This document shows, one piece after another, positions 5,221 through 6,646 of a stretch of 6,646 nt of DNA. The notes under the pieces are model-generated. The model was not told the origin of the DNA and ran no database searches. It saw only the letters and a program-made list of their open reading frames with translations. Origin of the DNA: Candidatus Altarchaeota archaeon (GTDB taxonomy: Archaea; Altiarchaeota; Altiarchaeia; IMC4; QMZM01). Position 1 is the first letter of the stretch; each line of letters starts with the position of its first letter. The DNA is taken from assembly GCA_018897475.1 (NCBI GenBank), contig JAHIKS010000118.1, forward strand, positions 1-6,646. The letters are read 5' to 3'. The position numbers and the translations under genes were made by a program.

Positions 5221-5263
5221 ATTTGAACGGTTGGGAATCAGGTGATTGATTTGAACGGTTGGG
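5221..5263. repeat. 15-bp perfect direct repeat, 28-bp period
   Basis: ATTTGAACGGTTGGG occurs at 5221-5235 and again at 5249-5263 without mismatch. The first copy spans the predicted transcript start of copy 2 of the promoter-like element, and the second lies just downstream. This is the arrangement expected for a repressor operator pair. An RNA-level role in the leader is also possible. Confidence 0.65.
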
Positions 5264-5289
5264 TGAAAACCCTGGAAAGGAGCATTAGT

Positions 5290-5364
5290 ATGCTGGATTC
5301 TCTATCTCTGGTTCCCGGTCTTAATCCTGCTCTACATTCCATTAAAACAAGACAGGTACCTTAA
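5290..5364 (+). CDS. Possible small protein or leader peptide before the second retropepsin
   Basis: A 24-residue open frame starts at an ATG preceded by AAAGGAG (5276-5282) at a 7-nt spacing, a strong Shine-Dalgarno placement. It ends with a TAA one nucleotide before the retropepsin ATG. The frame can be extended upstream to a TTG at 5251 or a GTG at 5242, the latter with the motif GGTGAT around it, giving 37-40 residues. The peptide (MLDSLSLVPGLNPALHSIK then TRQVP) resembles nothing I know. The tight spacing suggests translational coupling to the protease, or a regulatory leader peptide. It could be a chance frame. Confidence 0.35.
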   Translation: MLDSLSLVPGLNPALHSIKTRQVP

Positions 5365-5365
5365 A

Positions 5366-5764
5366 ATGGGACATATATTTGCAAATATAGAAATAGAGGG
5401 GGGGAAAGGAAAAGAAAGGCTGGAGAAGGTATTGGTCGATACCGGGGCAACCTATTCCTTTCTGCCAAAAGAGACCCTGGAAAAAATTGGAGCCTTTAAG
5501 CATCCCAGAACAAAAGAGATTGAACTGGGAAATGGAGAAAGGCTCGATGCTGATGTTTATACCCTGGATATAACCATTAACGAAAGAACTGGACCAGCCG
5601 CGGCCCTTACCTTTGAGGGGGCAAAATCCGTGGTTGGGGTGGAAGCTCTAGAAAGCTTAGGTCTAAAGGTTGATCCCTCATCCGAAAAACTGGAATCAAC
5701 AAGACCAAAGGGACTGGCTTATTTTTACTCTCTCTCAAAATTAAACGAGGTAACTAAAAAATGA
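5366..5764 (+). CDS. Retropepsin-like aspartic protease (DTGA type, AF_0612-like)
   Basis: This is a complete 132-residue single-domain aspartic protease of clan AA. The catalytic motif DTGA lies at 25-28 in VLVDTGATYSFLP. The second half has the pattern SVVGVEALESLGLKVDP, which resembles the archaeal AF_0612-type retropepsins. It would act as a dimer. With no signal peptide or membrane helix, it should be cytoplasmic. It shares little sequence beyond the fold motifs with the other retropepsin at 3364-3744 and is not a recent duplicate of it. An AGGT motif lies 8 nt before the ATG, and a small open frame ends one base before it. Its stop codon overlaps the ATG of the secreted surface protein downstream (ATGA, 5761-5764). 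The protease and surface protein are therefore probably translated together, which hints at a role in processing or quality control of that product. Confidence 0.82.
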   Translation: MGHIFANIEIEGGKGKERLEKVLVDTGATYSFLPKETLEKIGAFKHPRTKEIELGNGERLDADVYTLDITINERTGPAAALTFEGAKSVVGVEALESLGLKVDPSSEKLESTRPKGLAYFYSLSKLNEVTKK

Positions 5765-6646
5765 AAACAAAATTTTTAAACGGAAAATTAATTTTTGGAT
5801 TTTTGCTGGCTTTTTTGATTTTTACCGGCTCTGTCAGTGCGACGCATACGGCGACTGTCTCTCTCGACAAAGAATTTGTGCGGGGGGGGGGCTAGTGATA
5901 CGTATACGTTTGAGATTACGAATAATGCTGGTTCTACTAATTTCATTTATTACATTAAAATTACTGCCCCTTCTGGTTTCACCATAACAACTGATTTGGT
6001 ATGTCCAACTACATACGGCAATACTTGGTCAAAATATACAGACCCTGCTGGTGCCTATATCGAGTGTACAGGTTCTGCTAATCCTGCTCACAATAAAAAA
6101 ATAGTTCCAGGAGAGAGTGATGCAGTTTCATTCAAAGCAACCTCTGCACCCTCTGAGAATGCCTACCAATGGGATGTTTATACAGAAGATAATAATTGGG
6201 ATTCGCAAACCAACAACCCGATAACAACAGTTGATGATACAAAACCAACAGTTTCAACCGTAACCTCAGACGGAGCAACCTACAACACAGGAACAGCAAG
6301 CCCCGTAGCAATCACGGTAACATTTAGCGAAGACGTCTCTAACACACCTACAATCAATGTAGATGGTGTGCAGACAGTAACTGACTGCGATGACGGAGAT
6401 GCTACAACCTTCTGCTTTGGTTATGCAGTTCCGGCCTCAACCGAAGCTATCAAAACAATCACTATAAGTGATGCAAATGATTTGGCTAGCAATGTGATGG
6501 ACGTAGACAACACACATACCTTTGATGTCGATACTGTTAGGCCAGAGGTCACAACCGTAGACTCAGACGGACAGATATTCAAGGCAGGCACTCACACGAT
6601 AACAGTTACTTTCAGCGAAGATGTAAAAGACACTCCTGCCCCACAG
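5761..6646 (+). CDS. Secreted Ig-like repeat surface protein, frameshifted at a G tract, 3' partial
   Basis: The frame opens with a clear Sec signal peptide: basic start MKTKFLNGK, hydrophobic core LIFGFLLAFLIF, and likely cleavage after residue 27 (GSVSA). A GAGGT Shine-Dalgarno lies 9 nt upstream. After codon 44 the frame hits TAG at 5893-5895, directly behind ten G residues. If one G is removed, it reads on as RGGASDTYTFEITNN and stays open to the window edge, 252 codons from 5891. The continuing part has a beta-rich first domain (about 6230 is its end) and then Ig-like domains of the SbsA/Big type. These carry the repeated signature ITVTFSEDV at 6308-6337 and 6599-6625, 96 residues apart. 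Paired cysteines fit an extracellular protein. It is likely an S-layer-associated protein or adhesin. The break is either a sequencing error, a real inactivation, or a phase-variable switch. The C-terminus, and any membrane anchor, lie outside the window. Confidence 0.75.
5882..5891 (+). repeat. Homopolymer of ten G in the surface protein gene
   Basis: The run lies about 120 nt after the start codon of the secreted protein. Nine G give an open frame through to the window edge; ten, as present here, give a stop two nucleotides after the run. Such runs are prone both to replication slippage and to sequencing and assembly error. Confidence 0.8.

Larger units (their letters stand above)
5072..5365. 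other. AT-rich intergenic region with repeats and promoter-like sequences
   Basis: No convincing gene of normal size is present. The stretch holds two similar promoter-like elements (5114-5132, 5201-5219), a 10-bp direct repeat ATTACCATAA (5168-5177, 5182-5191), a 5-bp hairpin GGATT/AATCC (5166-5180), a 15-bp direct repeat (5221-5235, 5249-5263) and a small open frame (5290-5364). It probably forms the control region of the second retropepsin and surface protein operon. No tRNA or other structured RNA was recognised. Confidence 0.5.

Noticed and set aside
5161..5226. 21-codon plus-strand frame starting ATGATG, downstream of the first TTTAAATA element
   Set aside because: It is built largely of the local AT-rich repeats, has only a weak GGGG before it, and its end overlaps the next promoter. 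There is too little to call a gene.
1..6646. tRNA, rRNA, CRISPR array, transposase or integrase
   Set aside because: I looked on both strands and found no cloverleaf, no regularly spaced repeat array and no recombinase motif. The repeats present occur only in pairs.

Overview
The window looks like a fragment of an uncultivated archaeal genome, possibly a DPANN-type lineage, although I cannot place it taxonomically. Four things point to archaea. TATA-like boxes (TTTATATA, TATAAAAA, TTTAAATA) sit about 28-35 nt upstream of several start codons, which leaves little or no leader. Shine-Dalgarno motifs appear mainly at genes inside operons. A DUF5678 protein sits next to a retropepsin. The window ends in a secreted Ig-like repeat protein typical of archaeal surface proteins.

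Layout. (1) 101-700, minus: an acylphosphatase domain with a 100-residue amphipathic repeat tail. A GCGAAGC-core hairpin lies on each side of it (1-19 and 773-789). (2) 701-924: a divergent intergenic region with two more perfect hairpins and a TATA box for the next gene. (3) 925-2151, plus: an integral membrane MgtC/SapB-DUF4010 protein. (4) 2189-3344, plus: a CPYC glutaredoxin-like protein overlapping by 8 nt an AhpF-like thioredoxin reductase. Together these form a thiol-redox operon. (5) 3364-4880, minus: a tight three-gene operon of a protein with a COMM-like C-terminus, a DUF5678 protein and a retropepsin-like aspartic protease. (6) 4881-5365: a long AT-rich intergenic region holding the operon promoter, a copy of the 3' end of the thioredoxin reductase gene, and several short repeats and TATA boxes. 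(7) 5366-6646, plus: a second, different retropepsin whose stop overlaps the start of a secreted Ig-like surface protein. That gene is frameshifted at a run of ten G and continues past the window edge.

The most notable structure is a 24-bp direct repeat, 23/24 identical, at 3314-3337 (the end of the thioredoxin reductase gene) and 5038-5061. The two copies bracket exactly the minus-strand three-gene operon. The second copy still reads in frame as the end of the reductase, followed by a stop. The simplest reading is that a roughly 1.7-kb AT-rich cassette entered the 3' end of the reductase gene and restored the gene end, as integrating elements do. No integrase is visible, so the element would be non-autonomous or decayed. 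The cargo (COMM-like, DUF5678, retropepsin) has no function I can name and is the best candidate here for an undescribed system.

A second theme is that two unrelated retropepsins occur within 2.5 kb. One is coupled to DUF5678. The other is coupled to a secreted surface protein whose reading frame may be switched by a homopolymer.
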